Origin: Blattabacterium sp. (Blatta orientalis) str. Tarazona
Lineage (GTDB): Bacteria > Bacteroidota > Bacteroidia > Flavobacteriales > Blattabacteriaceae
DNA: 64,000 bases
Assembly (NCBI RefSeq): GCF_000334405.1
Contig: NC_020195.1
Coordinates: forward strand, 558,001-622,000
Direction of reading: 5' to 3'
In this document: one piece after another, positions 52,567 to 62,400 of the stretch
How the letters are laid out: each line of letters starts with the position of its first letter
Position numbering within the stretch: position 1 is the first letter of the stretch
Position numbers and translations under genes: made by a program
The notes under the pieces: generated by a model
Databases searched by the model: none
What the model was told of the DNA's origin: nothing
The model's input: the letters and a program-made list of their open reading frames with translations, nothing else

Positions 52567-53580
52567 CTAAAAATTTAAAATAGAATAATCTCCTAAATTA
52601 ACTTTTTTTGTTTTTCCTATATAAGAAGTGTGATTCCCAATCATAGAATTAGAAATATTCGCATATATAATTTTTGTATGATCTTGAATAATTGATTTTT
52701 CAATATTACTATTTTTTATCTTCGTAAATTTTCCTATTGATACATAAGGACCAATGATACTATTTTCAATAGTAGTATTCTCACCTATAAAACAAGGTTT
52801 GATTATTACACTGTTTTTTATAATTGCTTTTTTGTGAATTAATTCTTCTTTTTTGGATTCAAGAGATAATATTTTAGAATTGGAAGAAATAATTTTTTTG
52901 GATTTCCAAAAATCCATCCATTCCTGAACTTCTTTACTAGAAAATGGAATCCCTTTCTTTCTCATATTTTCTAGGGCTGAAGTTAATTGATATTCTTTTT
53001 CATTTTTAATATTATGATCTAGTAGATATTGTAATTCTTGTTCTAAAAGAGAACTGTTTTTAAAATAATATATGCCAATAATAGCTAAATTAGATACATT
53101 ATTTTTTGGTTTTTCCATAAAATGAGTAATTAAACCTGAGGGGGCGCATTTTACAATCCCAAATAAGTGAGGATTTTTAACTCTTTTTGTCCAGATGATA
53201 TTATCTATTTTCGCATCTATTCGAAATTTTTCATGGTGAAATAAAGTATCAGAAAAAGCGATAATTATAGGTCCATTTAAAGACTTTTTTGCCTTAAGTA
53301 ATGCGTCTGCAGTTCCTAGTGGTTTTTCCTGATAATATATAACACCAGGGAGTCCTATATCATTAGAAATTTTTATTAATTGTTTTTCTATTTTTTTTCC
53401 TAGATCTCCTATAATGAAAACTATTTCTTCTATCGAAAAAATTTCAATAAATCTAGAAAAACTTTCTATTAGTCTTTTCAAGATCGGTTTTCCTACAATA
53501 GGAATCAATGGTTTAGGAGTATTTAAAGTATGTGGACGGAGACGGCTTCCTTCTCCGGCCATAGGAATTATGATTTTCAT
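52567..53580 (-). CDS. Sugar-phosphate nucleotidyltransferase with left-handed beta-helix tail
   Basis: NDP-sugar pyrophosphorylase family protein of 337 residues from ATG 53580 (an in-frame TTG two codons upstream is less likely). MKIIIPMAGEGSRLRPHTL and TPKPLIPIVGKPILKRLIE are the nucleotide-binding signature, and GPIIIAFSDTLF and VKCAPSGLITHFMEKP follow. The C-terminal part has hexapeptide repeats (NSVIIKPCFIGENTTIENSI, GPYVSIGKFTKIKNSNI). The sugar cannot be determined. It lies beside a flippase and a dead dut, consistent with envelope glycan synthesis. Confidence 0.88.
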   Translation of the reverse strand: MKIIIPMAGEGSRLRPHTLNTPKPLIPIVGKPILKRLIESFSRFIEIFSIEEIVFIIGDLGKKIEKQLIKISNDIGLPGVIYYQEKPLGTADALLKAKKSLNGPIIIAFSDTLFHHEKFRIDAKIDNIIWTKRVKNPHLFGIVKCAPSGLITHFMEKPKNNVSNLAIIGIYYFKNSSLLEQELQYLLDHNIKNEKEYQLTSALENMRKKGIPFSSKEVQEWMDFWKSKKIISSNSKILSLESKKEELIHKKAIIKNSVIIKPCFIGENTTIENSIIGPYVSIGKFTKIKNSNIEKSIIQDHTKIIYANISNSMIGNHTSYIGKTKKVNLGDYSILNF

Positions 53581-53616
53581 AATCAAATGAAATAAGTTAG
53601 ATCAAGATCCATTTTT

Positions 53617-54008
53617 TTATATTCCGGTACTTCCAAAACTATTTTCTCCTCTTATACTTTGATTGAGAATGGAGCATTTTTTCCACTTTATTTCATTTTT
53701 TTGATAAATTTCCATTATAGCTATTTTTTGATAAGGTTTAATGAGAATTGATTTTAAAGAAAGATTTATTATAACTATTTGTATTTCTCTATAGATATAT
53801 TCATTTTTTACGGATTATTTTTTTTTTTCCGAAAAATGAATAAAAAAAATAGTTACAGTCTTTATTAATTTTCTTTTAATAAAAAATTTTTTCTTTTAAG
53901 TTTATAAAATTCAACATAAAGGCCCGTTGGGATTAATTTTCTTCCCAAGAAATTTATGTATATGGATTTCTCAATATTCGCTTCTAAAACGTATGAGTAT
54001 TGATTATT
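53617..54008 (-). pseudogene. dut: dut (dUTPase) pseudogene
   Basis: Two blocks of dUTPase are legible on the minus strand. SYVLEANIEKSIYINFLGRK followed by LIPTGLYVEF is the motif 1-2 region and ends at a TAA near 53880. Downstream, YREIQIVIINLS, IKPYQKIAIMEIYQKNEIKW and the motif-5 ending RGENSFGSTGI lead to a TAA at 53617-53619. The stretch between them, which should hold the uracil-binding and motif-3 residues, is reduced to AT-rich sequence with stops. No N-terminal start is visible. The gene is inactive here. Confidence 0.88.
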
Positions 54009-54031
54009 TTTTTTATGCAAAATTTATTTTT

Positions 54032-55522
54032 CTATTTATTTTTTAAATTATTTTTTTCGAATAAGAAGACAATAATTACATACAAAAATTGTAAAAAAAT
54101 GCTAATCTCTATCCTATTTTCATGATTAACCATATATCCCACTAAAAAAAGGGCAAATAATAAGTGAAGGACAATATTCCAAGTTTTTATGCAAAATTTA
54201 AGAAAATTTTTTTTCCCCCAAAAATATAGAACTAAAACCATACTTCCATAAGAAGCAAGTGTTCCCCAAGCAGGAATCATAAAACTGCTATGAGGAATTA
54301 GGATGAACACTATATTAAATAAAATGGTGATCAACACTCCTACTAAAGAGATATAAGTTCCAATAATAGGTTTATCTATAATTTTGTAGAAAATGGATAA
54401 ATTTGTATATATCCCTAGAAATAGGTTTCCCATCATTACTATTGGAATAATAGAGATGGCGAGATGATATTTTTTATCAATTAAAAATTCTATAAGAATA
54501 GAAAGATTTCCACATATTAATACGTAAAATATTAAACCAAATATGATAAAGAAATAGGTAATTTTTCGTAAAATATTTTGCATCAGCATCTTCAGATTTT
54601 TTAAAAAAAAAGGTTCGATCCCTAATCGAAATGCACGAATATATAAACTCATAAAAGACGCTATTTTGTAACAAGCAGAATAGGCCCCATTTATTTCATC
54701 AGAAAGCCATCTTTTAATCAGAATTTTATCAAGATTTTCATTAATAGAAAAAGCTATAGTTCCAAGCATAATTGGAATTCCATAATTTAACATCTTTTTG
54801 GCAAGAATTTTATTAAACTTTTTTATGGTAACTTTTTTAAAAAGGATAGGCGTAATTAAAAGAAAATTGCTTAGAGATGAAATCATATTTGCAAAAAAAA
54901 TGTAGCCTGTTTTATCTGTAAAAGAATTAACTAACTCAAAATAGAAGAAAAAAAGTATTTTTTGGGGATAAAAAGAAAACATATATATTATCATAGAGGA
55001 TTGCAATAATATATTTATAACATTTATTGTAGTGTATTTTAAAGCCATTTCATTAGCACGAAGCCAAGCCATAGGAAGAATACAAATAGTGTCAAAAAAT
55101 ATAATTAAAAAAAACATGAAAAAATATTCTGGATGATTTTTATATCCAGCAATAGAAACTAAATATTTTATCGAATTAACTGAAAATATTAAAAAAAAGA
55201 AGTTATCAAAAATTGGACAAAAAGCCTGTTGAAAAACGACTTCCTTGTTGTGGTCTTTTTTAGATAGAAACCTGAAATAGGTATTTTCTAATCCAAAAGA
55301 AAGAAATCCTATGACTAGGAAGGATAGAGCATACATATCCGTATAAAGAGAAAATTCTTCTCTTCTTAAAGATTTCGTAAAAAATTTTAAAAAAGCATAA
55401 TTAATAATCTTGGGAAAAATAGATCCTATAAAATAGATTATAGTTTGAATAACTAACTTCTTGTACAAATTCAATTTTTTTATCAAAATTCGGTTTCTAA
55501 TTTCTGCTTTTTTTTTGTCCAA
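54032..55522 (-). CDS. Oligosaccharide flippase (Wzx/MATE-like)
   Basis: Polytopic membrane protein of up to 496 residues with about 12-14 hydrophobic segments. The N-terminal LYKKLVIQTIIYFIGSIFPK, then LSFGLENTYFRF, and later GIPIMLGTIAFSINENLDKI and GAYSACYKIASFMSLYIRAF match the polysaccharide-biosynthesis flippase family. There is no ATG near the start: the frame opens at TTG 55522, and homologues would align a start at further TTG codons at 55474 or 55468. It is adjacent to dut and a nucleotidyltransferase, an arrangement I recall from free-living Flavobacteriia. Confidence 0.82.
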   Translation of the reverse strand: MDKKKAEIRNRILIKKLNLYKKLVIQTIIYFIGSIFPKIINYAFLKFFTKSLRREEFSLYTDMYALSFLVIGFLSFGLENTYFRFLSKKDHNKEVVFQQAFCPIFDNFFFLIFSVNSIKYLVSIAGYKNHPEYFFMFFLIIFFDTICILPMAWLRANEMALKYTTINVINILLQSSMIIYMFSFYPQKILFFFYFELVNSFTDKTGYIFFANMISSLSNFLLITPILFKKVTIKKFNKILAKKMLNYGIPIMLGTIAFSINENLDKILIKRWLSDEINGAYSACYKIASFMSLYIRAFRLGIEPFFLKNLKMLMQNILRKITYFFIIFGLIFYVLICGNLSILIEFLIDKKYHLAISIIPIVMMGNLFLGIYTNLSIFYKIIDKPIIGTYISLVGVLITILFNIVFILIPHSSFMIPAWGTLASYGSMVLVLYFWGKKNFLKFCIKTWNIVLHLLFALFLVGYMVNHENRIEISIFLQFLYVIIVFLFEKNNLKNK

Positions 55523-55589
55523 TTTTTTATTTTTTTTATTGTATGAATTTTTTTATCCAGGAGATGAATATATAGTAAGTAATTATGAG

Positions 55590-55597
55590 TAAATTTG
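55590..55597 (+). promoter_or_regulatory. Candidate -7 box for clpP
   Basis: TAAATTTG, identical to three other -7 boxes in the window, directly abuts an ATG at 55598. Transcription would then begin just downstream, which makes that ATG unusable and favours the ATG at 55619, 21 nt after the box. Confidence 0.5.
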
Positions 55598-55618
55598 ATG
55601 GAATCCTATATAAAAGAT

Positions 55619-56323
55619 ATGGACTATCATAAAAAACATTCAGAAGAATTTAAGAAATACGCAATAAAACATCAAAGAATCAATAGTTTAACTATTGATC
55701 AATATATTAAATTGATGACTCCTTATATTGTTGAAGAACGTAAATTAAATGTAGCTCAAATGGATGTTTTTTCTCGTTTAATGATGGATCGTGTTATTTT
55801 CTTAGGAACTCCTATAGAAGATCAAGTAGCCAATATTGTACAAGCACAATTGTTGTTTTTGCAATCTGTAGATTCTTTGAAGGATATACAAATCTATATT
55901 AATTCTCCAGGAGGAGATGTCCATGCTGGATTGGGAATATATGATACAATGCAAATTGTTGAACCAGATGTAGCAACTATATGTACAGGAATGGCGGCTT
56001 CCATGGCCGCTGTTTTGCTTTGTGCTGGAGTAAAAAATAAAAGATCTGGATTAAAACATTCTAGAGTGATGATTCATCAGCCTATGGGTGGGACACATGG
56101 ACAAGCTTCAGATATTGAAATTACAGTTCGTGAAATTTTAAAATTAAAAAGAGAACTTTATGAAATTATTGCCATTCATTCTGGATCACCTATAGAAAAA
56201 ATAGAAAAAGATTCTGATAGAGATTACTGGATGACTTCTGAAGAGGCTAAAGAATACGGGATGATAGATGAAGTGTTAAAAGAAAAAGTATCTAAAAAAA
56301 CATTTGAAGAACAGAAAAAGTGA
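55619..56323 (+). CDS. clpP: ATP-dependent Clp protease proteolytic subunit
   Basis: Serine peptidase that pairs with the ClpC unfoldase at 31494. From ATG 55619 the protein is 234 residues starting MDYHKKHSEEFKKYAIKH, which matches the usual flavobacterial start; an upstream ATG at 55598 abuts the -7 box. The catalytic triad is visible: Ser in CTGMAASMAAVLLCAG, His in RVMIHQPMGGTHGQASDI and Asp in SDRDYWM. IYINSPGGDVHAGLGIYDTM is the canonical substrate-binding segment. Its TGA stop overlaps the 3' end of the convergent tRNA-Arg. Confidence 0.95.
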   Translation: MDYHKKHSEEFKKYAIKHQRINSLTIDQYIKLMTPYIVEERKLNVAQMDVFSRLMMDRVIFLGTPIEDQVANIVQAQLLFLQSVDSLKDIQIYINSPGGDVHAGLGIYDTMQIVEPDVATICTGMAASMAAVLLCAGVKNKRSGLKHSRVMIHQPMGGTHGQASDIEITVREILKLKRELYEIIAIHSGSPIEKIEKDSDRDYWMTSEEAKEYGMIDEVLKEKVSKKTFEEQKK

Positions 56324-56394
56324 TCACGACAGGATTCGAACCTGCGACCGACTGCTTAGAAGGCAGTTGCTCTATCCATTTGAGCTACGTGATC
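56321..56394 (-). tRNA. tRNA-Arg (anticodon TCT)
   Basis: A 74-nt cloverleaf on the minus strand. The acceptor stem is GATCACG paired with CGTGATC and discriminator A. The anticodon stem ACTGC/GCAGT carries loop CTTCTAA with anticodon TCT, reading AGA. The T arm contains GGTTCGAATCC. CCA is not encoded. The last three bases overlap the clpP stop codon on the other strand. Confidence 0.95.
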
Positions 56395-56414
56395 TACAAA
56401 AAACAAACCATAAG

Positions 56415-56489
56415 TCGGGGTAGCAGGATTTGAACCTACGATCTCCTGGTCCCAAACCAGGCGCGATAACCAAACTACGCTATACCCCG
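56415..56489 (-). tRNA. tRNA-Pro (anticodon TGG)
   Basis: A 75-nt cloverleaf on the minus strand with acceptor stem CGGGGTA/TACCCCG and discriminator A. The anticodon stem CCTGG/CCAGG carries loop TTTGGGA, anticodon TGG. The T arm contains GGTTCAAATCC. CCA is not encoded. Second in a cluster of three tRNAs spaced 9-20 bp apart. Confidence 0.95.
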
Positions 56490-56498
56490 TTTTTTTTG

Positions 56499-56588
56499 CG
56501 GAGAATGTGGGATTCGAACCCACGCAGTATTTTTTTATCATACCGACAGTTTAGCAAACTGTTCCGTTAACCACTCCGGCAACTCTCC
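56499..56588 (-). tRNA. tRNA-Ser (anticodon GCT)
   Basis: A 90-nt class II tRNA on the minus strand with acceptor stem GGAGAGT/ATTCTCC (one G-T pair) and discriminator G. The anticodon stem ACAGT/ACTGT carries loop TTGCTAA, anticodon GCT, reading AGC/AGT. The long variable arm, as expected for Ser, is closed by a short stem and includes a run of seven A. First in the cluster by transcription direction. Confidence 0.94.
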
Positions 56589-56631
56589 AAGAAATCTTTC
56601 TACAAATCTAAAATAGATCCATTTAATAAAC

Positions 56632-56651
56632 AAATCTATCCAGATAGATTT
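56632..56651 (-). terminator. Terminator-like hairpin after the HD-domain gene
   Basis: AAATCTATC (56632-56640) and GATAGATTT (56643-56651) are perfect complements around two bases, starting 14 nt past the stop of the HD-domain gene. On the minus strand TGTTTATT follows. It separates that gene from the tRNA cluster and resembles the hairpin after mnmA. Confidence 0.5.
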
Positions 56652-56664
56652 ATTGATTATTTAG

Positions 56665-58674
56665 TTAGGTAGGATATTCTATTCTAGTATGATAAATATT
56701 TATCAATTTCTTTTTAAGAACTTGTTTTATTTTTTCTATTTCTTTCAAAGTTATGTCTGCATTAGAAAATTGATTTTCTTTTTTCTGTTTATTAATAATA
56801 TTTTCTACTAAATTTTCTAGATCTTTTCTAGATGGATTTTTTATGCTTTTAGAGGCCGCTTCTATAGAATCACATATCATCAAAATAGCTGTTTCTTTAG
56901 AAAATGGTTTAGGTCCAGAATATTGAAATTGTTTTTCATCTACCATCATATTTGGACATTTTTCTTTTTGCTTTTCATAAAAATAATGAATAATACTATT
57001 TCCGTGATGTGTGCGTATAAAATCCGTAATGGTATCAGGTAAATGATATTTTTTTGCTAATTCTATTCCAATTGTAACATGTTCCAAAATAATTTTTGCG
57101 CTTTCTTTTGGACTTAGTTTTTCATGAGGATTTAGTAGGAGGTTATGTTGATTTTCTGTAAAAAAAATAGAATTTTTTATTTTTCCTATATCATGATAAA
57201 TGGCTCCTATTCTTGTTAATAAAGAATTAGCTCCAATAGAAACAGCGGCTTCTTCTGCTATATTCGCTACTGTTAAAACATGTTGAAGAGTTCCTGGAGC
57301 TTTTTGAGAAAGCAATCTTAAAATAGGGGTATTAGTATCGGAAAGTTCTAATAAGGAAATATCTGAAGTCAGATTGAATAATTTTTCGAAAAGAAATATC
57401 AAGGGATGAACAAATAAAGTCAACACCCCACTAAAAAAAAATAAGGAAAAAGGATACAAGGAAATACTTTCTAAAGATCCTTTCCGTATCAAAGTTAAAG
57501 AACAAAAAGTGATCATATAAGTAATAGTTATTTTTCCTACCGCAATAAATAGGTTAGCCATTTTATAAATATTTTTTTTTGTTAACAGGACTAAAAAGCC
57601 TGTAATAACTTGAAGAAAGATAAATTCGAAACTATTTGGCGTAATTAAGGATAATAGTAAAATTGTTGTCAAATGGATAATAAGACTCAAGTTTAGATTA
57701 AAAAAGGCACGAATGCTTATGGGAAGAATGCAAAAAGGAATTAGATATAATATTTTAGAATGATATTTTAAGGTTATAATTGTTATTGACGATATTAATA
57801 ATATATTAATTATCAAAAAATTTATTTTTCTGTTATTTTGAAATATTTTATTTTGAAAATAAAAAAGATATAAAAGCAGTATCGAAAATATTGTACTGAT
57901 TATTAAAAAATATCCTAAAATTAAACCATAGTCCTTTTTTTTATTCCATACTTTAGTCTCATATTCCTTTCTAAACAAGGATAAAATTTGAAACTTTTCT
58001 CCATCGATGACCTCATTTTTTCTAATAATTTTTTCTCCTTTGGCAATAGTTCGTTTTATTCTAATAATGGATTTAATTTTTTCATGAAAAACCTTTTCCG
58101 TATAGTCTTTTTTATAAGAAAGATTTGTAACTATCATTTTTTTTAATGTTCTTTTTAAACGATAGTTATTTTTTATTTTCTTGTCAAGAAGATTATTTAC
58201 TTTTTGAGAAGTGTAAATATTATTAGACGATACGGGAATCCCATATTTGTTTTTTTTGTAAAAAATAAAAAGATTATTCTTAGGAAAAAGTTTAGAATCT
58301 AAATATCCATATCGGTATACGGTCTTTATAATCTCACGAGATTTTTTATATAAGAATTTATTTTTTCTTATGAAGTAAATTTTCTTTAATTTTTTTTTAT
58401 TGTTTCTAATTACATGTTGTTTTTCATCAAAATAATGATTTTTATTTTCTTCTAATTTCTTTATTTCCAAAGAAATATCTCGTGTATTTTTTGGAACGAT
58501 AAAATGAAATGGAGAAAATAAGTCTTCGTGATTCCAAATTTCCCCTTTAGAAAATTCAGATTTAAAAATCTCTTTTTTTGGAAAAAAAAATGTTAATGAT
58601 AAGATTGCAATAAGAGTAAAAAAAATCTTATCTGCGATATTTTTATGTGTATAAAATCTTAAGAATTTAGCCAT
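56665..58674 (-). CDS. 7TM-HD domain protein, probable cyclic-di-AMP phosphodiesterase (PgpH-like)
   Basis: Membrane protein of 669 residues. It has an N-terminal helix (residues ~17-30), a large lysine-rich extracellular domain (~35-245), then seven or so hydrophobic segments (~250-440), and a C-terminal HD domain. HD-family residues are visible in APGTLQHVLTVANIAEEAAV, GAIYHDIGKIKNSIFFTENQ, ILEHVTIGIELAKKYHLP, IRTHHGNSIIHYFY and ILMICDSIEAASKSI. This is the 7TMR-HDED/HDIG architecture of PgpH. Activity on c-di-AMP is inferred from the family. No cyclase gene is in the window. Confidence 0.9.
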   Translation of the reverse strand: MAKFLRFYTHKNIADKIFFTLIAILSLTFFFPKKEIFKSEFSKGEIWNHEDLFSPFHFIVPKNTRDISLEIKKLEENKNHYFDEKQHVIRNNKKKLKKIYFIRKNKFLYKKSREIIKTVYRYGYLDSKLFPKNNLFIFYKKNKYGIPVSSNNIYTSQKVNNLLDKKIKNNYRLKRTLKKMIVTNLSYKKDYTEKVFHEKIKSIIRIKRTIAKGEKIIRKNEVIDGEKFQILSLFRKEYETKVWNKKKDYGLILGYFLIISTIFSILLLYLFYFQNKIFQNNRKINFLIINILLISSITIITLKYHSKILYLIPFCILPISIRAFFNLNLSLIIHLTTILLLSLITPNSFEFIFLQVITGFLVLLTKKNIYKMANLFIAVGKITITYMITFCSLTLIRKGSLESISLYPFSLFFFSGVLTLFVHPLIFLFEKLFNLTSDISLLELSDTNTPILRLLSQKAPGTLQHVLTVANIAEEAAVSIGANSLLTRIGAIYHDIGKIKNSIFFTENQHNLLLNPHEKLSPKESAKIILEHVTIGIELAKKYHLPDTITDFIRTHHGNSIIHYFYEKQKEKCPNMMVDEKQFQYSGPKPFSKETAILMICDSIEAASKSIKNPSRKDLENLVENIINKQKKENQFSNADITLKEIEKIKQVLKKKLINIYHTRIEYPT

Positions 58675-58757
58675 TTCCTTTTTTTGGAAGGATGAAAAAA
58701 TATCATAATAATACTAAAACATGACAAAGAAAGTTTTCTATATTTTCAAATTAATTA

Positions 58758-59315
58758 TTAATTGGATTTTATGTCTCTAATCGTATAATTACGATTATGT
58801 TTTTTTTTCTTATAAGAGGGTTTTTGTCTTTGTAAGATGTTAGAAAGTAATCTATTTTCATCATTAATGCTTTCTTCTAAACAAATAGTAGATTCTGTTC
58901 TAAGTACTCCTTTTATTTCTCCAATTTTAGAAATAACATCTCTAGCATCTGAAGGATCCCTAGCTATAATTCTACAAAAAAGATTATATTTACCGGAAGT
59001 AATATATAATTGTACAATATTAGGAATTTTTTTTAGTTCTTCTTTGACTAATTTTGATTCGCGAGAATCTGATAAGATTCCCACAAAAGCAATTAGATGA
59101 AACCCTAATGATTCATAGCCTATTATCAAAGTGCTTCCTTTTATGATTCCAGCTTCTTCCAATTTTTTAACTCTTACATGAACAGTTCCAACGGATAAGG
59201 GTTTAATTTCTTCGCTTATTTGTTTACTGATTTCAGTATACGGGGTTCTAGCATTTATATTCAGTTTTCTGACAATGGTATTGTCTATTTCATCTGTATT
59301 ATATCTTAGAATCAT
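58758..59315 (-). CDS. Lrp/AsnC family transcriptional regulator
   Basis: DNA-binding regulator of 185 residues from ATG 59315 (an in-frame TTG 15 codons upstream is unlikely). The N-terminal winged helix reads DEIDNTIVRKLNINARTPYT and SVGTVHVRVKKLEEAGIIKG. The C-terminal RAM ligand-binding domain covers ~70-155 (FVGILSDSRESKLVKEELKK, SGKYNLFCRIIARDPSDARD). A basic tail of ~20 residues (SYKKKKHNRNYTIRDIKSN) extends beyond the usual end. A short inverted repeat (GGTATT/AATACC, 59344-59358) lies 29 bp upstream. Probably one of few regulators kept by this genome; its effector is unknown. Confidence 0.9.
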   Translation of the reverse strand: MILRYNTDEIDNTIVRKLNINARTPYTEISKQISEEIKPLSVGTVHVRVKKLEEAGIIKGSTLIIGYESLGFHLIAFVGILSDSRESKLVKEELKKIPNIVQLYITSGKYNLFCRIIARDPSDARDVISKIGEIKGVLRTESTICLEESINDENRLLSNILQRQKPSYKKKKHNRNYTIRDIKSN

Positions 59316-59466
59316 TGTTATATATTTTTTCTTTTTGGATAAAGGTATTAAAAATACCAAGATACAAAACTTTCTTTTTAAGATGTATTTCCTTCTTTTT
59401 CAAGATATTTTTTTATTCTTTTTATAGAAAAATTTTCCTATCTATAAAATATTCCTCTGATAATTT

Positions 59467-62400
59467 TCAATAAATCTTCCGAAGAGATGGTATAAATAAT
59501 TCCGCTTCCATAAATTTGAGAAATAGAACTTTTTTGGAAAGAAGAAAGTTTTCTGGACGAGAGAAAAGAATAAGTTTTAAATTTCTATTTTTAGTACGGT
59601 GGATATCTAAATCCAATTGAATATCTCCTATACCTAGGTAACTTATTTTTTCTTGTTTCATTTTTTTTAAAATAAAACCTAAATTACTTTTTATAAAAAA
59701 ACGATCATTAATTTCATAATATATTGAAGAAAGGAAACTATTAGATCTATTTTTCTTATCCTTGAAAAATTCGAAATTAATGTTGAATGATTGATTAATT
59801 TCTGATAAAATGTTTCCTAACTGTTTTAAAATTATATTGTAAGCATAGGAATGCAAAAAGTCTTTTTTTATAGAATTATTTAAAAAAAATCTTCCTATGG
59901 TTAAAATAGATAAAAATTGAATAGTTTTTTCTTCATTAGAATTTAATTTATTTGATAATTTTTTTCTGATTTCTTCATGGATTTTCGGAAAAATAATATC
60001 CAGACTTATATTAGGCTTCTGCATTTTTCCATGAAAATTCATTCTTAATTCTGTCAATATTAGATTTTCATAGTTCGGATAATAATTGGATAAGTCCATA
60101 TATTCTATTATGTTAGATACATATTTAGTATAATAGGCTATTAAATTAATATTAGAATAACTAAAATTATTAGTCCAAGTAATTAAACCTCCTGGCTTTA
60201 TTCTAAATCTTTTTCCAATTTCATAATTGGAATTTTTTCTTGATTTGAAAAATGATAGAGTCCATCCGTAACGAAATATTTTCCACTTATTTGGACTTCT
60301 TTTTTGGTTTTTTTCTAAAAGAAGAAAACCCTTTCCTCTTAATTCCAGAAAATTTTCTAAATTATCGTCTAATAATATGGATACTTTTGTTTTTTCATCT
60401 ATATCTGTTTTTATGTTTAAAGATAGGGAGGCCTCTTTATTTTCAATTCTTTTTATTTCCTTATTTGTATGAATATTAGGATCCATCAATTCAACAAAAT
60501 CTTTTTTTTGATCTTTGGAAGATCCATTTGGATTAATATATAAATGAGAAGAACTTAAAATATTTCCTTTTTCCATGCAAATGTTTACATCATCATTTTT
60601 TTTTATTATTTGAATTTTTCCTTTAGAAAAAATCTTTCCAAAAAAAGATGTATGGGGTTTTTTCTTTGTATTTAAAACAAGTAATTTTTGGGTATCTATA
60701 GATAAATATCCATTCCATTTCAAAAAATTTTTATGTAAAAAAATTCCATTTATGCATCCTTTTGTATTGTATTTTACGTCTCTAAAAGAAAATGTGTTTA
60801 AAATGCAGGATTTATAAAAAAGATTTATATAAGCTGGACTGATCATTTCATAATCTGTGTTTATAGAATTTATTTTTATTCCAAATTTTTTAAGTTCTAA
60901 TTTTCCAAAATAATGCGGATCATCTAATTTTCCAAAAATTTGTATTTTTCCTGAAATAAAACCTCTAGCTTCACTATCCATTTCTTTCCAGAAAAAAGGG
61001 AAATCACTTATGTTGAAATTTTTAATACTTACGTTCCAATTGAGTTTATATTTTTTTTGTAATTCGTTATTAATATTTCCAGATAATGAAAAAATTTCAG
61101 AAGAGTCTTTATTCTTCAATATCCCATGAATTTCAGAATTATTTTTAGAACGAATATAAAAATTTCCAATAACCTTTTTTTCAATTGAAATATTTTTAAT
61201 ATTGATATTTATATTATTGGGTTCAATTTTGTTTAGGCGCACTTTAAAAACAAAAATGCCATTTGCACAACCATTTACCATTAAGTATTTTTTTGGAAGT
61301 ATTTTTTTTAATTGAATATTTTTCAATAATATTTGAAATTTAATATCATTTATTTTATGAAAATAAGATTTTATGATAATTTTTTCATTATCATTATCTG
61401 ATGAAAATATCATATTATCAATGATATATTTTTTATTTTCTAAGTCTATTTTTATTTTCCCTATATTCCTATTCATTTGATTGATCATAAACCATTCATA
61501 TCCATTGATATTCAATTTCGAAGGAAGTATAAAAAAAATCAAAGAATTCCTATTAGAATTAATTTTTTTAAAAAGAAAATTTAGTGTTTGTTTTTGAAAT
61601 TCTTTTTTTTTGAATTTGAAAAAAAAATTTAAATTGATTATTAAAAAGTTTTTTTTATCAAAAATGGAAAGATCTATTTTTTTAGATAAAAAATTATTAA
61701 AGGATATTTTGTTTATATATAATTGGATTTTATTCTTTATAAAGGAATTTATTTTAAGATGAAAACGATCAATTAATATTTCCCTGAATTGGATTTTTTT
61801 TGTGAAAAAACTCATTTTTACTACATCATTTTTGTATAGTCCTGATAATTGAATGTCTGATAATATTTTTATTTTTTTTTGAAAATTCATCAATTTCCAA
61901 AAGCCTTTTTTAATTGTAAAATGAAAAAAAGCATATTGTTCTTTTATTATAGGATTATTTTTTAAATGAAGATTCTTTCTTAAAGAAGAAATCTCCTTTT
62001 TTATAGATTTCAAGAAATCTTTCCATATAAAATTTCCATGAATATAACCGGTAATTATATCGGATATATCTATGAAAAAACTTTTTTTGAATTTATTTTT
62101 AATGAATAGGATTTTCATTTTTTTTAGAAATTGATTTTCATTTTTTGTATTAATACTTAGAAAGAATTTTTGAAAATTATTGTGTATTTTTCCATGACAA
62201 TTTATTTCTATTCCTGAATAAGGAAAAGAAAGGGTAATAAAAAAGTGATTCAAACTATTTTGAATATTTTTTTTCAAAGAAGAATTCTTATAGATTCCTT
62301 TGAAATTGAAAATCCATAAACCTGATGGAAGACTAATCAAGGGGATTCTTAATGGGATTAAAGAATCAATACTTTCTTTTCTTGTTGTTGAAATTCTTCC

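Noticed and set aside
59344..59358. GGTATT/AATACC inverted repeat upstream of the Lrp-type gene as an autoregulatory operator
   Set aside because: Six-bp arms of AT-rich sequence arise often by chance here; mentioned only in the gene entry.
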